DNA of 38,124 nt from positions 1 to 38,124 of IMG/VR virus record IMGVR_UViG_3300010391_000016; one strand, given 5' to 3'. Positions 1-7,786 of the stretch are shown here, one piece after another; positions within the stretch are counted from its first letter, which is position 1, and each line of letters begins with the position of its first letter. This DNA comes from a virus. Under the pieces are notes generated by a model. The model ran no database searches. It was not told the DNA's origin and saw only the letters and a list, made by a program, of their open reading frames with translations. A program made the position numbers and the translations under genes.

Positions 1-700
1 CAGGAAGAGTTTTCAGTACATGCCCGGCAATGCCCCCGCCAGTGGCACTGTAGAAAGCACCCATGGGAGCGCCTTGGGCCAACCGCGAAGCGCCTTCGAC
101 CAGGCCGGCAACTGGGGCCACGACTTGCCCAGCTGATCTTGCGGCGTTGTAGGTCTTGCCTGCTCCACGCACAATCGGCGGGAGTGCTTTCGCGAGTGTT
201 CCCCGCACCATAGGCGCGCCACGCACAAGGCCTTCCGGCGCAAGGGCTGCCACTGCTTGCGCTGCGCCTTCCCCCGATGTCTCCTGTGCTACCTTGGCAT
301 ATGTGCCCCGCGGATCTGGCGAAGCGTTGATGTCGCTGACTGCCCCAGGGACTTGCGCGATCGCGCCGGGTGCTCCCATTAGGCTGCTGACTGTGCCGCG
401 AACGATTCGATGTAGCCCTCTGCTGAATGGATCGTCCGGTTGAGTCCCGCCAGCCGCTTCCATTTGTTCGCGGTGGGCTTTCTCTTCCGGCGTCTCCGGT
501 TCCGTAAACGGCTTGACGATGCTGTCTTTGATGGTGCGGAATCCCCGGCCAAGGCTCTGGATTCCTGAGAGCGTTGCGTTGCCGTAGGAGTCAAGCAGAA
601 TCTCTTTGTCGAGAAAGCCGGGCTTCTCTGAACGGCGCTGCTGGCCCATGAATGCGTCCGGCGTGAGCTGCTGCGCCATGAATGCCTCGGGGGTCAGCAC
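1..700 (-). CDS. Ejection-type internal virion protein, N-terminal part (cut by window edge)
   Basis: An open frame without stops runs from a GTG at 700 off the left edge, giving about 233 residues. It is rich in Ala and Gly. A hydrophobic Ala/Val/Gly-rich stretch around residues 95-190 could interact with membrane, which would suit a protein delivered into the host envelope with phage DNA. It begins 1 nt after the stop of the preceding gene and is last in the structural block, where short-tailed phages usually keep ejection proteins. Start choice is open: GTG 700 has a poor ribosome site, while ATG 679 has GAGG five bases upstream. I prefer 700 because the two copies of an N-terminal 10-residue repeat differ mostly at silent sites, as expected if both are translated. 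The function is inferred from position only; that the frame is coding seems secure. Confidence 0.7.
   Translation of the reverse strand, partial: MLTPEAFMAQQLTPDAFMGQQRRSEKPGFLDKEILLDSYGNATLSGIQSLGRGFRTIKDSIVKPFTEPETPEEKAHREQMEAAGGTQPDDPFSRGLHRIVRGTVSSLMGAPGAIAQVPGAVSDINASPDPRGTYAKVAQETSGEGAAQAVAALAPEGLVRGAPMVRGTLAKALPPIVRGAGKTYNAARSAGQVVAPVAGLVEGASRLAQGAPMGAFYSATGGGIAGHVLKTLP
638..697 (-). repeat. Two tandem 30-bp units encoding LTP(E/D)AFM(A/G)QQ
   Basis: The first ten codons after GTG 700 are repeated once in frame. The copies differ at silent third positions in three codons, plus Glu/Asp and Ala/Gly changes. Each copy contains its own ATG, so the repeat also duplicates a potential start codon. 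Confidence 0.75.
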
Positions 701-701
701 C

Positions 702-2237
702 TTACTGGACTGTGTAACCGGCATCCTTGAATTCCTTTTCCGCCTGCTGCTGCATGATCGCTTTTTGCTTCGCGTAATCCATCACATGTTGATGATTTGC
801 GACCTTCTGCGCGCTGCCAGGAAGTTCCATGTCCAGCGGCTTAAACGCAGAGCCGTAATTCTGATTGACCGTTTTGAGGGTGTTCTCATACCTTGCGCGC
901 GCTCCCTCACCCTGAAGTTTCTGCATCTCCGCCATATCGTTCAGCACGCTCTCCGGGATCGATGCGCCCGTCAGAGCTTTCCCGAGATGCCCTTGCATCT
1001 TCTGCCAGAGAGAGCCGCCACCATAGTTCTGAATTTCGGTCATGTTGATCCGGTGGATGCCTTGGGAGGTGACGAGTTGCAGCGCCCCTTCTTCCGGGAT
1101 CAACTGGTAGGAAACGACATTGCCTTTCCGGGCCGCGTCCATCATGGCGTTGAGCCGTTGCGAGACGGATTGGGCTTGCGCGAACTCTGTACCGGCTTTG
1201 GTCGCTGCATCGGTCGCAGGGCCGATCAGATGTGGCGGGACATTGGCCAGTGCAGCATTCGAACCGCGGGCCGTCGCTGCTTCAATGTTGGCCCGCGCCC
1301 GACCTTCGGCGCTCGCCACGTCCACCTTGTCTTGCTGTGCTTGCTTGCGGCCTTTCTGGGCGGCTTGCCACAAGGTCTGCGCTTCGGGGTCAGTCGGGAT
1401 CTGATCAGGCCCGTACTGCTTGCCCGGGCGGTCCTGGAGTGCCTCTGGGATTCCGCCTTCGCCTTTGATGAGGGTATACTTCGGGCCCAGCGGCTTTGTG
1501 TTCTGGATCGCCTGGTCGAGTTCTTCCGGGGCGACTTGGACATCGTGGTACTGGGCAATGCGCAGGTACTTCAACTTGAGCGCGTCCGGCGAATAAACGT
1601 CCAGCGCGCGGTCTTCGAGATCCTTTTGCAGGTGGTCCATGAGTGTAGACTTTCGAGCGACCATCGGATTGTTGGCAGCCAGGTTCGCCGTCTCTTGGTC
1701 GGTATGCGCAATAGTCGATAGCTGGCCCGTCTGCCCGAGGTGCTCCTTGAAGGCCTGGCTAACTGCTCCCGCTTTCATTTGGGGCATGCCTGTGTCGTAG
1801 GCGCGCTGGGCGGCATCCTGATCCGCCCAGCGGCTGAATATCTTCGCGCCTTGTCCTGGCGTGTGATTGATGTCGCCGCCGAATTCGGCGAGGCCGCCAA
1901 ACATCGTCGCGAGAGCGCGGCGCAGCCCGGCATGCTTTCCGGTGTCGAAGTCACCGACCGGGCGTGGTTGCATGTGGGCCTGAACCGCTTCCGGGTGAGC
2001 CGTGGCGTAGTCGTTGGGATCTTCGTAGGAAGCCGGTTTAGGTGCAGGCGCGACGGGAGCGGCAGGTAGCGGCGAGGGGGTTGCAGACGTCTGCATGGGC
2101 GCTGGCGCAGCTTGCGCAGGGGGTTGAGGAGGTGGGGCCGGTTGGTCAGGGAGCGGCGGCATCATCGCCGCCTGCGGCCCGCCGAAGAGCAGCTTTTGGA
2201 TGGTCTGCGGATCGATTTGTCCGATATTCAGTCCCAT
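702..2237 (-). CDS. Internal virion / ejection-type structural protein (511 aa)
   Basis: This 511-residue protein opens with a short helix-like segment, then a Pro/Ala/Gln-rich disordered stretch (about residues 22-75). The rest is a long, mainly helical, charged region rich in Gln, Ala and Lys, ending in a Lys/Gln-rich helix. No enzyme motif was recognised. Its ATG shares one base with the stop of the upstream Hint-domain gene (TAATG), so translation is probably coupled. Position after the tail genes and before another Ala/Gly-rich protein fits the ejection-protein cluster of podoviruses. It could instead be a tail-needle or baseplate component. The coding call is secure; the role is inferred from order and composition. 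Confidence 0.75.
   Translation of the reverse strand: MGLNIGQIDPQTIQKLLFGGPQAAMMPPLPDQPAPPPQPPAQAAPAPMQTSATPSPLPAAPVAPAPKPASYEDPNDYATAHPEAVQAHMQPRPVGDFDTGKHAGLRRALATMFGGLAEFGGDINHTPGQGAKIFSRWADQDAAQRAYDTGMPQMKAGAVSQAFKEHLGQTGQLSTIAHTDQETANLAANNPMVARKSTLMDHLQKDLEDRALDVYSPDALKLKYLRIAQYHDVQVAPEELDQAIQNTKPLGPKYTLIKGEGGIPEALQDRPGKQYGPDQIPTDPEAQTLWQAAQKGRKQAQQDKVDVASAEGRARANIEAATARGSNAALANVPPHLIGPATDAATKAGTEFAQAQSVSQRLNAMMDAARKGNVVSYQLIPEEGALQLVTSQGIHRINMTEIQNYGGGSLWQKMQGHLGKALTGASIPESVLNDMAEMQKLQGEGARARYENTLKTVNQNYGSAFKPLDMELPGSAQKVANHQHVMDYAKQKAIMQQQAEKEFKDAGYTVQ
2084..2095. repeat. 12-bp palindromic sequence, copy 1
   Basis: CAGACGTCTGCA occurs three times in this window. Here it is flanked by TG, making a perfect 14-bp palindrome. 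It lies inside the 511-residue ejection-type gene, around codons 48-52. Confidence 0.7.
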
Positions 2238-3253
2238 TATTCAAGACTCCAGAAGCCCTCGACGTTGTAGCCGTGCGAGCGCTTCACGCGAAGGAAATAA
2301 CAGACCTGCGCTTCGGGCAATTGATCGACCGCGATGACACTTTCGCGGCCTTCGGTCGTATTGAGCGTTTCGCCGTGCGCCGATCCGGCACAGATATAGC
2401 CGCCGTCCGCGCGGTCGAAGGCGTGCGTCAGCGAGACGCGAACCGTGTGGGCCAGCGTGGCCACATCGCAGACCAGTTGCGGCGCGGTCTGCTCGTTTTC
2501 GACCACTTCATCCCCGACGCCGTCGATGCCGAGCACGATATCGCCGATCTTCAGGAATTCGACTTTACTCCACTCCCCGCCAGGCAGCAGGATCCGCATG
2601 CCAACGGTGATGCACATGGCCACGGCGCCAACCGCGCCTCCGGCTTGCAGACCAGATCCGATGATGCTGCCGAATTGGCTGGGGTGATACTGTCCCGCCG
2701 TGCCGTAGATCTCCGCGCTCGACTTGCCCGACTGCCCGGAGCCCTGCAACGCTCCTGACCCCGTACTGGCGGCATTCCCGCTGGCGATATTCGACGCGTT
2801 CCAGAAATTGTTGAGCGCTTCACTGTGCTGCTTGCCGAGAGCGTCCGAGAATGCGGCGCCGCGCGAGTCGGCGACGTCCGATCCCATCTTCCGCTCCTGG
2901 TCGGCCTGGAAGCCCGAAGGCGTCGAACCCGATCCCATGCCACGGTTCGCCCAGGACTGCGCGAGAGATCCCCGCGCGTTTGTGTAGTCCTTGGCCAGTT
3001 GGTCCGTGCCCTGGTTGTAGGCGGATTTGTAAGCGCCGGACAGGTTCGCATCGTTCAGCTTCGCCGGATCGAGCATGGGAGTCAGAGATCCCGAGGTCGA
3101 TCCCTTCGCGCCCGTGCCGAACAACATTCCCATCAGACGTTGCTGGTAGGCTTGGTTCTGCTTCGACAGCGCCATGTCCTGCGCTGACGCGGCCTGCTGC
3201 GAGTTGTAAGCGCCCGTCGCTTGACCTTGTTTGGCTTGACCGCCTCCGCCCAT
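2237..3253 (-). CDS. Ejection-type virion protein with truncated C-terminal Hint domain
   Basis: The ATG at 3253 follows AAGGA at good spacing. Residues 1-210 are low in hydrophobics and rich in Gly, Ser, Gln and Ala, as in podovirus internal virion proteins, ending in a small Gly/Ala-rich hydrophobic segment. From Cys214 the sequence changes to a Hint (hedgehog/intein) fold: a Cys-led block A with the 'VGxxI...GDIVLG' pattern, then S-L-T-H at 274-277, matching intein block B (TxxH). The protein stops at residue 338, just after the block-F-like GYNV segment, so the terminal His-Asn and the following nucleophile needed for full splicing are missing. N-S acyl shift and N-side cleavage at Cys214 would still be conceivable. 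A second, complete Hint domain lies nearby in the gene at 3905-5050. The domain call is good; activity is unknown. Confidence 0.8.
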   Translation of the reverse strand: MGGGGQAKQGQATGAYNSQQAASAQDMALSKQNQAYQQRLMGMLFGTGAKGSTSGSLTPMLDPAKLNDANLSGAYKSAYNQGTDQLAKDYTNARGSLAQSWANRGMGSGSTPSGFQADQERKMGSDVADSRGAAFSDALGKQHSEALNNFWNASNIASGNAASTGSGALQGSGQSGKSSAEIYGTAGQYHPSQFGSIIGSGLQAGGAVGAVAMCITVGMRILLPGGEWSKVEFLKIGDIVLGIDGVGDEVVENEQTAPQLVCDVATLAHTVRVSLTHAFDRADGGYICAGSAHGETLNTTEGRESVIAVDQLPEAQVCYFLRVKRSHGYNVEGFWSLE

Positions 3254-3254
3254 G

Positions 3255-3668
3255 TTATAGGTCCTTTCCGAAGAACTGTGATCTGCGGTACACGCGCAAC
3301 ATCCCAAAACTCATGGCCAGCTTCTGCATGATCCGGCCCCGGATGGTGCAGAAGTAGGAGTAGATCCCACTGACGTTCTTGCTGCGATCCGCGAGCCACG
3401 CATCCAGTTCGCGGATCAGCAGATAGGTCGCCTTCTGCCGGGCAAAGAGTGGCGCCGTCTTCGAGAAGAGGGGATCGAGCAGAATGGGCTCGATCTGCCA
3501 GATTACGCGCGCCGCCGAGAAGCCGACAATTTCTCCCTGGTATTCCGCCACGAACACAATCGAGTGAGTTAGAAGCTGCTGCTCGAAGTAGCGCCGCTGT
3601 TCATGGAGCATCGAACGTAGAATGAGCAGATCTTCGAGCCGCGCCGGCCTTACCGTGACCTGACTCAT
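3255..3668 (-). CDS. GNAT-like acetyltransferase-fold protein
   Basis: The 137-residue protein has the outline of a small GNAT domain. An N-terminal 'VTVRPARLEDL' strand-helix is followed by a mid-protein 'VFVAEYQGEIVGF' strand pair, then a helical region and a C-terminal aromatic strand. The acetyl-CoA loop (Q/RxxGxG/A) is not clear, so catalysis is doubtful. Several tailed phages encode a GNAT-like protein of this size among virion genes; whether it acts on a protein or is structural is unknown. Its ATG overlaps the stop of the 3665-3901 gene by 4 nt, and its own stop lies 1 nt before the Hint gene start, so it belongs to the late operon. Confidence 0.65.
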   Translation of the reverse strand: MSQVTVRPARLEDLLILRSMLHEQRRYFEQQLLTHSIVFVAEYQGEIVGFSAARVIWQIEPILLDPLFSKTAPLFARQKATYLLIRELDAWLADRSKNVSGIYSYFCTIRGRIMQKLAMSFGMLRVYRRSQFFGKDL

Positions 3669-3901
3669 TTGCTTTTCAATCGTTGGATGTGAGCCTTGGC
3701 CCGATCGCGGGCGTGATGAAGTTTCTCCACTCGCGCCAGGTGCTCGGCAATGTCCTTGTCGATCTCGGCCTCATCGCGGTGCAGCTCGTGAAGGGTCAGC
3801 ACCGATTCTGAGGATGCGTCACCGCAGCAGCGCACTCGCACCGCCAGCAATCCGTCCCCAACTTCTTCCACCGCAACGACTTTGGCTTTGTGTTCGCTCA
3901 T
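3665..3901 (-). CDS. Small coiled-coil protein between tail genes
   Basis: A 78-residue protein. The first 40 residues are beta-like and contain a Cys pair (RVRCCGD). The rest is a charged amphipathic helix of coiled-coil type ending in Lys-rich sequence. Start at ATG 3901 lies 3 nt after the upstream stop without a good ribosome site, so coupled translation is likely. It overlaps the next gene by 4 nt (ATGA). No family recognised; a small virion-assembly or chaperone-like helper is possible. Confidence 0.6.
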   Translation of the reverse strand: MSEHKAKVVAVEEVGDGLLAVRVRCCGDASSESVLTLHELHRDEAEIDKDIAEHLARVEKLHHARDRAKAHIQRLKSK

Positions 3902-3904
3902 GAC

Positions 3905-5050
3905 TTAAGTTTTCATCGTGTTGTGGGCGGTGTAGCCATTGGAGAGTCGGAAGCAGTGCTCGTCGTCGGTTTCACCTTCGCCTTCGATCGAGAGGTTGTA
4001 GACCATGCCCTGGTAGTGCACGACCCGCTCAAAGAGCGCGTCCGCCCGGATCCATTCCAGGCCTTTGCGGAACCGATGTCCTGGCGTCACGAAACAGCCA
4101 TCCGGCATTTCCAGCAGCGGCCCGTCATACTCATGCGAGATGACGCTGAGCACTTTGCGCCAGCCGACTCGCGTCTGCACGAGATCGTCCCCGCCCAGCA
4201 ACTGAGAGATGGCGATATTGCCACGCGGCGTCCAGACTTCGGTTTCCGCCGAAAAGCACCCGCCATTGCCGCCGCCGCCGCAGCCAGTGCCACCGCCGCC
4301 AAAGGCTGGGGTCGTGATGCTGCCCAGATAGAGCCGGTGCAGACCAGCGGTCACGCTCGGGTTGGAAGTGCTTGCGATATACGCCAGCGCGCCGCCCTTT
4401 TCGGTCGGATCGTCGCAGTAGACGTAGTACTTCGTCGAATCGTTGAGCGGCGTGATCGATCCCGAGTTGTAGTTGACTTGGCCGAATGGGTACTGCACGA
4501 CAAAAGCGGCGATGTTGATCGTCGCCTGATTCGCTCCAGCGCCAGTGACCGCCGTCAAAGGCTGCGTGGTCGGCGTGAACGGCTGATTGACCGCATAGTC
4601 CTGCGTGATCTTCGCTGCAACCGGAAACTGACTGGCATCGAACAGCTGTGGGCCAGAAATGAAAACATTCGGCGCCGTCTTTGTCGAGGCCGGTACGGCT
4701 TTCAGCCAGTAGTAGGCCTTCTGCCCGGCAATCGCCTGGTCCGCATCCGAATAGGTGACCGTGATCGGGAATCTCTGCGGAGTCGAGACCAGGGAACTCC
4801 GCGGCCAGATCGCGATGATTTGCGCCGCCCCGATGTCTTGCGAGAAATTCCGCAGCAAGACAAAGGAATCGACGCCTTGCAGCGATGCGACCTGGAAGCT
4901 GATCTGGGCGCCGCGTGTCTTGATATCGGCCCGCGCCAGCAGGTTCGACAGCGGAACCGGCAGCATCCGCCCGCGGCGGTCCAGCCGATCCAGACGATCG
5001 GCCGCCTCATCGAGGGCCGTCGTGACGCCCTTGTTGGTTCCAGCTCTCAT
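3905..5050 (-). CDS. Tail-associated structural protein with complete C-terminal Hint domain
   Basis: Translation starts at ATG 5050, overlapping the nozzle-gene stop (ATGA). Residues 1-250 are mostly beta, with FN3-like segments around residues 45-130, as in tail or baseplate proteins. A Gly/Cys linker (about 251-264) leads to a Hint domain at Cys265-Asn377. It has the block A Cys, the canonical block B T-P-G-H (322-325), a block-F-like 'VYNLSIEG', and terminal His376-Asn377 followed by Thr378. These are all the residues used in protein splicing, yet only four residues (TMKT) follow, so splicing would add almost nothing. At about 113 residues it is small for an intein and fits a bacterial-intein-like or hedgehog-type processing domain. 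N-terminal cleavage or cross-linking is plausible. Domain call strong, outcome inferred. Confidence 0.85.
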   Translation of the reverse strand: MRAGTNKGVTTALDEAADRLDRLDRRGRMLPVPLSNLLARADIKTRGAQISFQVASLQGVDSFVLLRNFSQDIGAAQIIAIWPRSSLVSTPQRFPITVTYSDADQAIAGQKAYYWLKAVPASTKTAPNVFISGPQLFDASQFPVAAKITQDYAVNQPFTPTTQPLTAVTGAGANQATINIAAFVVQYPFGQVNYNSGSITPLNDSTKYYVYCDDPTEKGGALAYIASTSNPSVTAGLHRLYLGSITTPAFGGGGTGCGGGGNGGCFSAETEVWTPRGNIAISQLLGGDDLVQTRVGWRKVLSVISHEYDGPLLEMPDGCFVTPGHRFRKGLEWIRADALFERVVHYQGMVYNLSIEGEGETDDEHCFRLSNGYTAHNTMKT

Positions 5051-6993
5051 TGCGCGCTCGCCGCCACGGGGTTCCACTTCACGGCGGCATTGAAAACTTT
5101 CTGCGGCTGATCATCGACGGGGAATTCGATGAACCAGCGCACGAAACGGCCGGTGCTGACACCGGGCAGTTCCATCTTCGCCCGGAAGCAGGTCGGGTCC
5201 ACCGGAGATGCTGGCATAACGCCGATCGGCAGCGCGTAGGAGATTGCCTCGACATCGACACCATCTGTAGCCAGCGCCGAGGCGTGAAACTTGTCTTTCG
5301 CCGCCGGGTTCGAGGTGCGCACGTCCATGAAGCGGAAATGCTTCTGAAATTCGGGCAGATCGCAGTCGGAGAACTCGGAGCCGCCAACCGGCGAAAATTG
5401 CACGTCCGCGTCGGTCCACCCGTCCGGCCACCGGAAGAGGTTCCCGGCATTGTCGGCCAGCCAGATGTAAGCCTTCGACCCGACCAGCACATCGCCCGAC
5501 GTCAGCATGCGGTGAGAGAAAAACGCATCCGACTCAGCCGCGCCGAGCAGCCGCCCATCTTTGGTCAGCTCTCCCATGGGGCCGGAAGGCCCGGTCAGGA
5601 TCGAGATGTCCCAGAGCTGGCACCAGTCGAAGTATCCGAGCTGCGGTTGGGTTGCAACCAGCAGCATGAGGATGTTGTAGCGGCCGAAACTGTACCAGCG
5701 CAGTTCGCCCTGCGAGAGCTGATCTTCGGCGATCGACTCCATCGAGAGCTGATTCGAGCCATCGGCACGGGCAATCTTCCAGCTGATCTCGACCGGGTCC
5801 CCATACCCATTCCATGCCCATATTTTTTTATCCGGGCCGACCCAAGCCATCCATTGCGGCGTGGTGCAGAGGAGCTTTGAACCGGCGCATCCGGGCTTGA
5901 TGATGAAATCCCGCTGGGTGAAGGTTTCGGCCGAGAAGCCCGTCGCCCGGGTCCAGCCGAGTTCGGTAGCCAGCATCGCGCCCTGATTGAATTCACAGCC
6001 GGCCGTAATGGCCTTCGTCCCGCCGGGCACGTTGAAGAACACCGATGTCGGCGCCGTTTCCTGTGGAATGCCGAGCGACACTTCCTCGAGGCCTGTGGCC
6101 TGGACCAGATCGGGCTTGCCGGGGATGCCTGCCAGCACCATTCGGCCCTGATACTCAAAGATAATCCGCGCGGCCGGTGGCGGCGTGTTGTTGTACGGAA
6201 TCAGCCGCGTGATATCGAGTGCCGAGTCCAGGAGCGCATCGCCATAGCTGGCCGTGCCGTTGGCTACTTCCGCCAGGAAGGTGAGGACCGAGGTGCTGTT
6301 CGCCGGGGTGTCGTTGGTCGCCCAGATCCAGAGATGCGTCACCTGCGCGTCTACAGACGCCGCCAGGTTGCCGACGGTGACGACCTGGTTGGTGAATGCC
6401 CCGGTGTGCGCCGAGAGCGGCGAGGGTGGCCCGACATGAACGCGCGTCACACCCTGCGCGTCGGTCCACTTCGACACCCAGCTGTAGGCATATTGCCGAC
6501 CGTAGGTGAGGGTCAGCCCGCCAGCGATCAGCGCGACCGTAGGCGCCGCCGCGGGGGCGACGATGCCCCACTTATACTTCGTCAGCACGCCGGCGACATC
6601 GACAAACCGATAGGCATTGATGCCGTTCGAGCCGTAAAGCCCGAAAACGTTGGTTGCAAATGTCCAGCGCGCGGCCGGATCTTCGCCGGCAACAATCTGC
6701 CGGTAGGCCGCGATCCCATCGGCGCCCAGAATCCCGATCTGCCCGGATCCGGCCAGGACAACCATTTGCTGTGCATCGACATGGCGCCGGAAGTCGAAGA
6801 TCTTCTGGACGTTGAAGCCGACGTTTTTGACCAGCGTGTAGCCTGGCCGCTTGTGCATCACGCCATCGCCCGGGAAGATGAGCTGCGCGGCGACCAGGAG
6901 ATGGTCATCCGAAATCTTCGCGATATTCGAGCGGGTATAGCGGCCGCCGCGAAATGAATCCCAGACCTTCGCCTGCAACTCGCGGATCGCCAT
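5047..6993 (-). CDS. Tail nozzle/hub-like structural protein (648 aa)
   Basis: This is the largest protein of the left structural block. It is almost wholly beta-rich, with many aromatic and Gly-Asn turns and repeated strand patterns that could build a propeller or barrel. The N-terminus (ELQAKVWDSFRGG, then a 'KRPGYTLV' segment) resembles the opening of podovirus tail nozzle or stabilisation proteins. Its place after the adaptor gene and before ejection-type genes also fits. ATG 6993 follows AAGGA at 8-9 nt spacing. A run of seven A near the middle (codons for DKKI) keeps frame. It might alternatively be a fibre-attachment protein. Gene certain, exact role moderate. Confidence 0.7.
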   Translation of the reverse strand: MAIRELQAKVWDSFRGGRYTRSNIAKISDDHLLVAAQLIFPGDGVMHKRPGYTLVKNVGFNVQKIFDFRRHVDAQQMVVLAGSGQIGILGADGIAAYRQIVAGEDPAARWTFATNVFGLYGSNGINAYRFVDVAGVLTKYKWGIVAPAAAPTVALIAGGLTLTYGRQYAYSWVSKWTDAQGVTRVHVGPPSPLSAHTGAFTNQVVTVGNLAASVDAQVTHLWIWATNDTPANSTSVLTFLAEVANGTASYGDALLDSALDITRLIPYNNTPPPAARIIFEYQGRMVLAGIPGKPDLVQATGLEEVSLGIPQETAPTSVFFNVPGGTKAITAGCEFNQGAMLATELGWTRATGFSAETFTQRDFIIKPGCAGSKLLCTTPQWMAWVGPDKKIWAWNGYGDPVEISWKIARADGSNQLSMESIAEDQLSQGELRWYSFGRYNILMLLVATQPQLGYFDWCQLWDISILTGPSGPMGELTKDGRLLGAAESDAFFSHRMLTSGDVLVGSKAYIWLADNAGNLFRWPDGWTDADVQFSPVGGSEFSDCDLPEFQKHFRFMDVRTSNPAAKDKFHASALATDGVDVEAISYALPIGVMPASPVDPTCFRAKMELPGVSTGRFVRWFIEFPVDDQPQKVFNAAVKWNPVAASAQ

Positions 6994-7088
6994 TTATAAT
7001 GTCCTTGCATGCTTACGTGGGAAGAGGTAGGACGACTCCGAGCGCGCCGAGAAGAGGGCGCAACGATCGTGCGCCGCAAGTCGACCTA

Positions 7089-7565
7089 TCAATCTAAGTC
7101 GTCTACATAGGGTTCAACTTCTCGCCCGTGCTGCTGCTGCCGGTTGCGGGCGAGCTTCAGATACTGCGTCTTGTGGATGCCGCCCTTCGTTTCGAAGCGC
7201 TCGGCATTATCGTCATCCTGGGCCGCCAGCAGCTCGGCCGTGGCCAGGTACTTCAGCGCATTGTGTCCTGGGGGATCGATCAGCAAGGGTGATTCGGCGC
7301 CGACGATCTCGATGTGCTTCGCCGTATAGAGCAACTCAACGAAGCGCGGGCCATCGAGCGGCATCGGAGAAATTCGGATCGTCTTTACGTAAGTTCCGGC
7401 GACGGCGTCAGACTGCTTTTCATATGGCCCGGAGTACATGAAGGTCGACAATTCCGTATGGACACTCGGAATGAACTGTGCCGACGTTACCGACTGGGAG
7501 TTGATGTCCGCTGGCGTGACAAGACGCCATGGCTCCGTTGCCAGCAGCCGTTCGCGCATGCGCAC
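7089..7565 (-). CDS. Head-tail adaptor protein, 3' part (frame -1 relative to the 5' part)
   Basis: This frame continues, in sense and composition, the protein begun at 7780. The upstream frame runs to 'TLPATVENL' and this frame supplies 'VRMRERLLATEPWRLV' directly afterwards. Joined, they give about 230 residues, the usual size of a podovirus head-tail adaptor, with helical start, beta centre and helical C-terminus. Read alone it would start at GTG 7565 without a convincing ribosome site. One missing base at about 7565-7567 (CTG read as if CTGG) explains the break. The single-gene reading is strong. Whether the shift is a sequencing error, a mutation or programmed cannot be told from sequence. 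Confidence 0.75.
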   Translation of the reverse strand: MRMRERLLATEPWRLVTPADINSQSVTSAQFIPSVHTELSTFMYSGPYEKQSDAVAGTYVKTIRISPMPLDGPRFVELLYTAKHIEIVGAESPLLIDPPGHNALKYLATAELLAAQDDDNAERFETKGGIHKTQYLKLARNRQQQHGREVEPYVDDLD

Positions 7566-7780
7566 AGGTTCTCGACCGTCGCCGGCAGCGTGTACTCCTC
7601 GGTGTTGGCGACAAGCGTCATCGAAATCGCGTCGAACACCCAGAAGTAGCCGCGGTTCTCATTGAGGACTTCGGTGTAGAGCTGCAGGGCGGCCGTGTTG
7701 ATGGCCGCCCAGACCTCTTCCTCGTCGCGCGAGAAGTAGCTTTTCTGGTTGCACCAGGCGAATAGTTGCTGCAGGGTCAT
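7487..7780 (-). CDS. Head-tail adaptor protein, 5' part
   Basis: ATG 7780 is preceded by TAGGA at good spacing, part of which forms the stop of the upstream gene. The first 78 residues (helices with 'EEEVWAAINTAALQLYTEV', then strands) are typical of the start of head-to-tail connector adaptors, which sit under the portal and link it to the tail tube. After 'PATVENL' the frame runs on into 'CACANGCW...', which looks like out-of-frame sequence, while the -1 frame continues the family-like protein (7089-7565). The real product is most likely one protein of about 230 residues over 7089-7780. A true split gene is less likely. Confidence 0.7.
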   Translation of the reverse strand: MTLQQLFAWCNQKSYFSRDEEEVWAAINTAALQLYTEVLNENRGYFWVFDAISMTLVANTEEYTLPATVENLCACANGCWQRSHGVLSRQRTSTPSR

Positions 7781-7786
7781 GGCGTC

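Noticed and set aside
606-1721. 371-codon plus-strand frame
   Set aside because: Lies opposite the ejection-type genes, with shadow-type composition.
3890-5110. 406-codon plus-strand frame opposite the Hint gene
   Set aside because: Antisense shadow of a clearly coding minus-strand gene; Arg/His-rich composition.
5820-5832. Run of seven A in the nozzle gene as a slippage site
   Set aside because: The frame continues normally with fitting sequence; alternative frames are shadows.
7009-7110. Plus-strand 33-residue frame with a TATAAT-like box upstream
   Set aside because: No ribosome site and no other plus-strand gene; the box overlaps the nozzle-gene start region and is probably chance.
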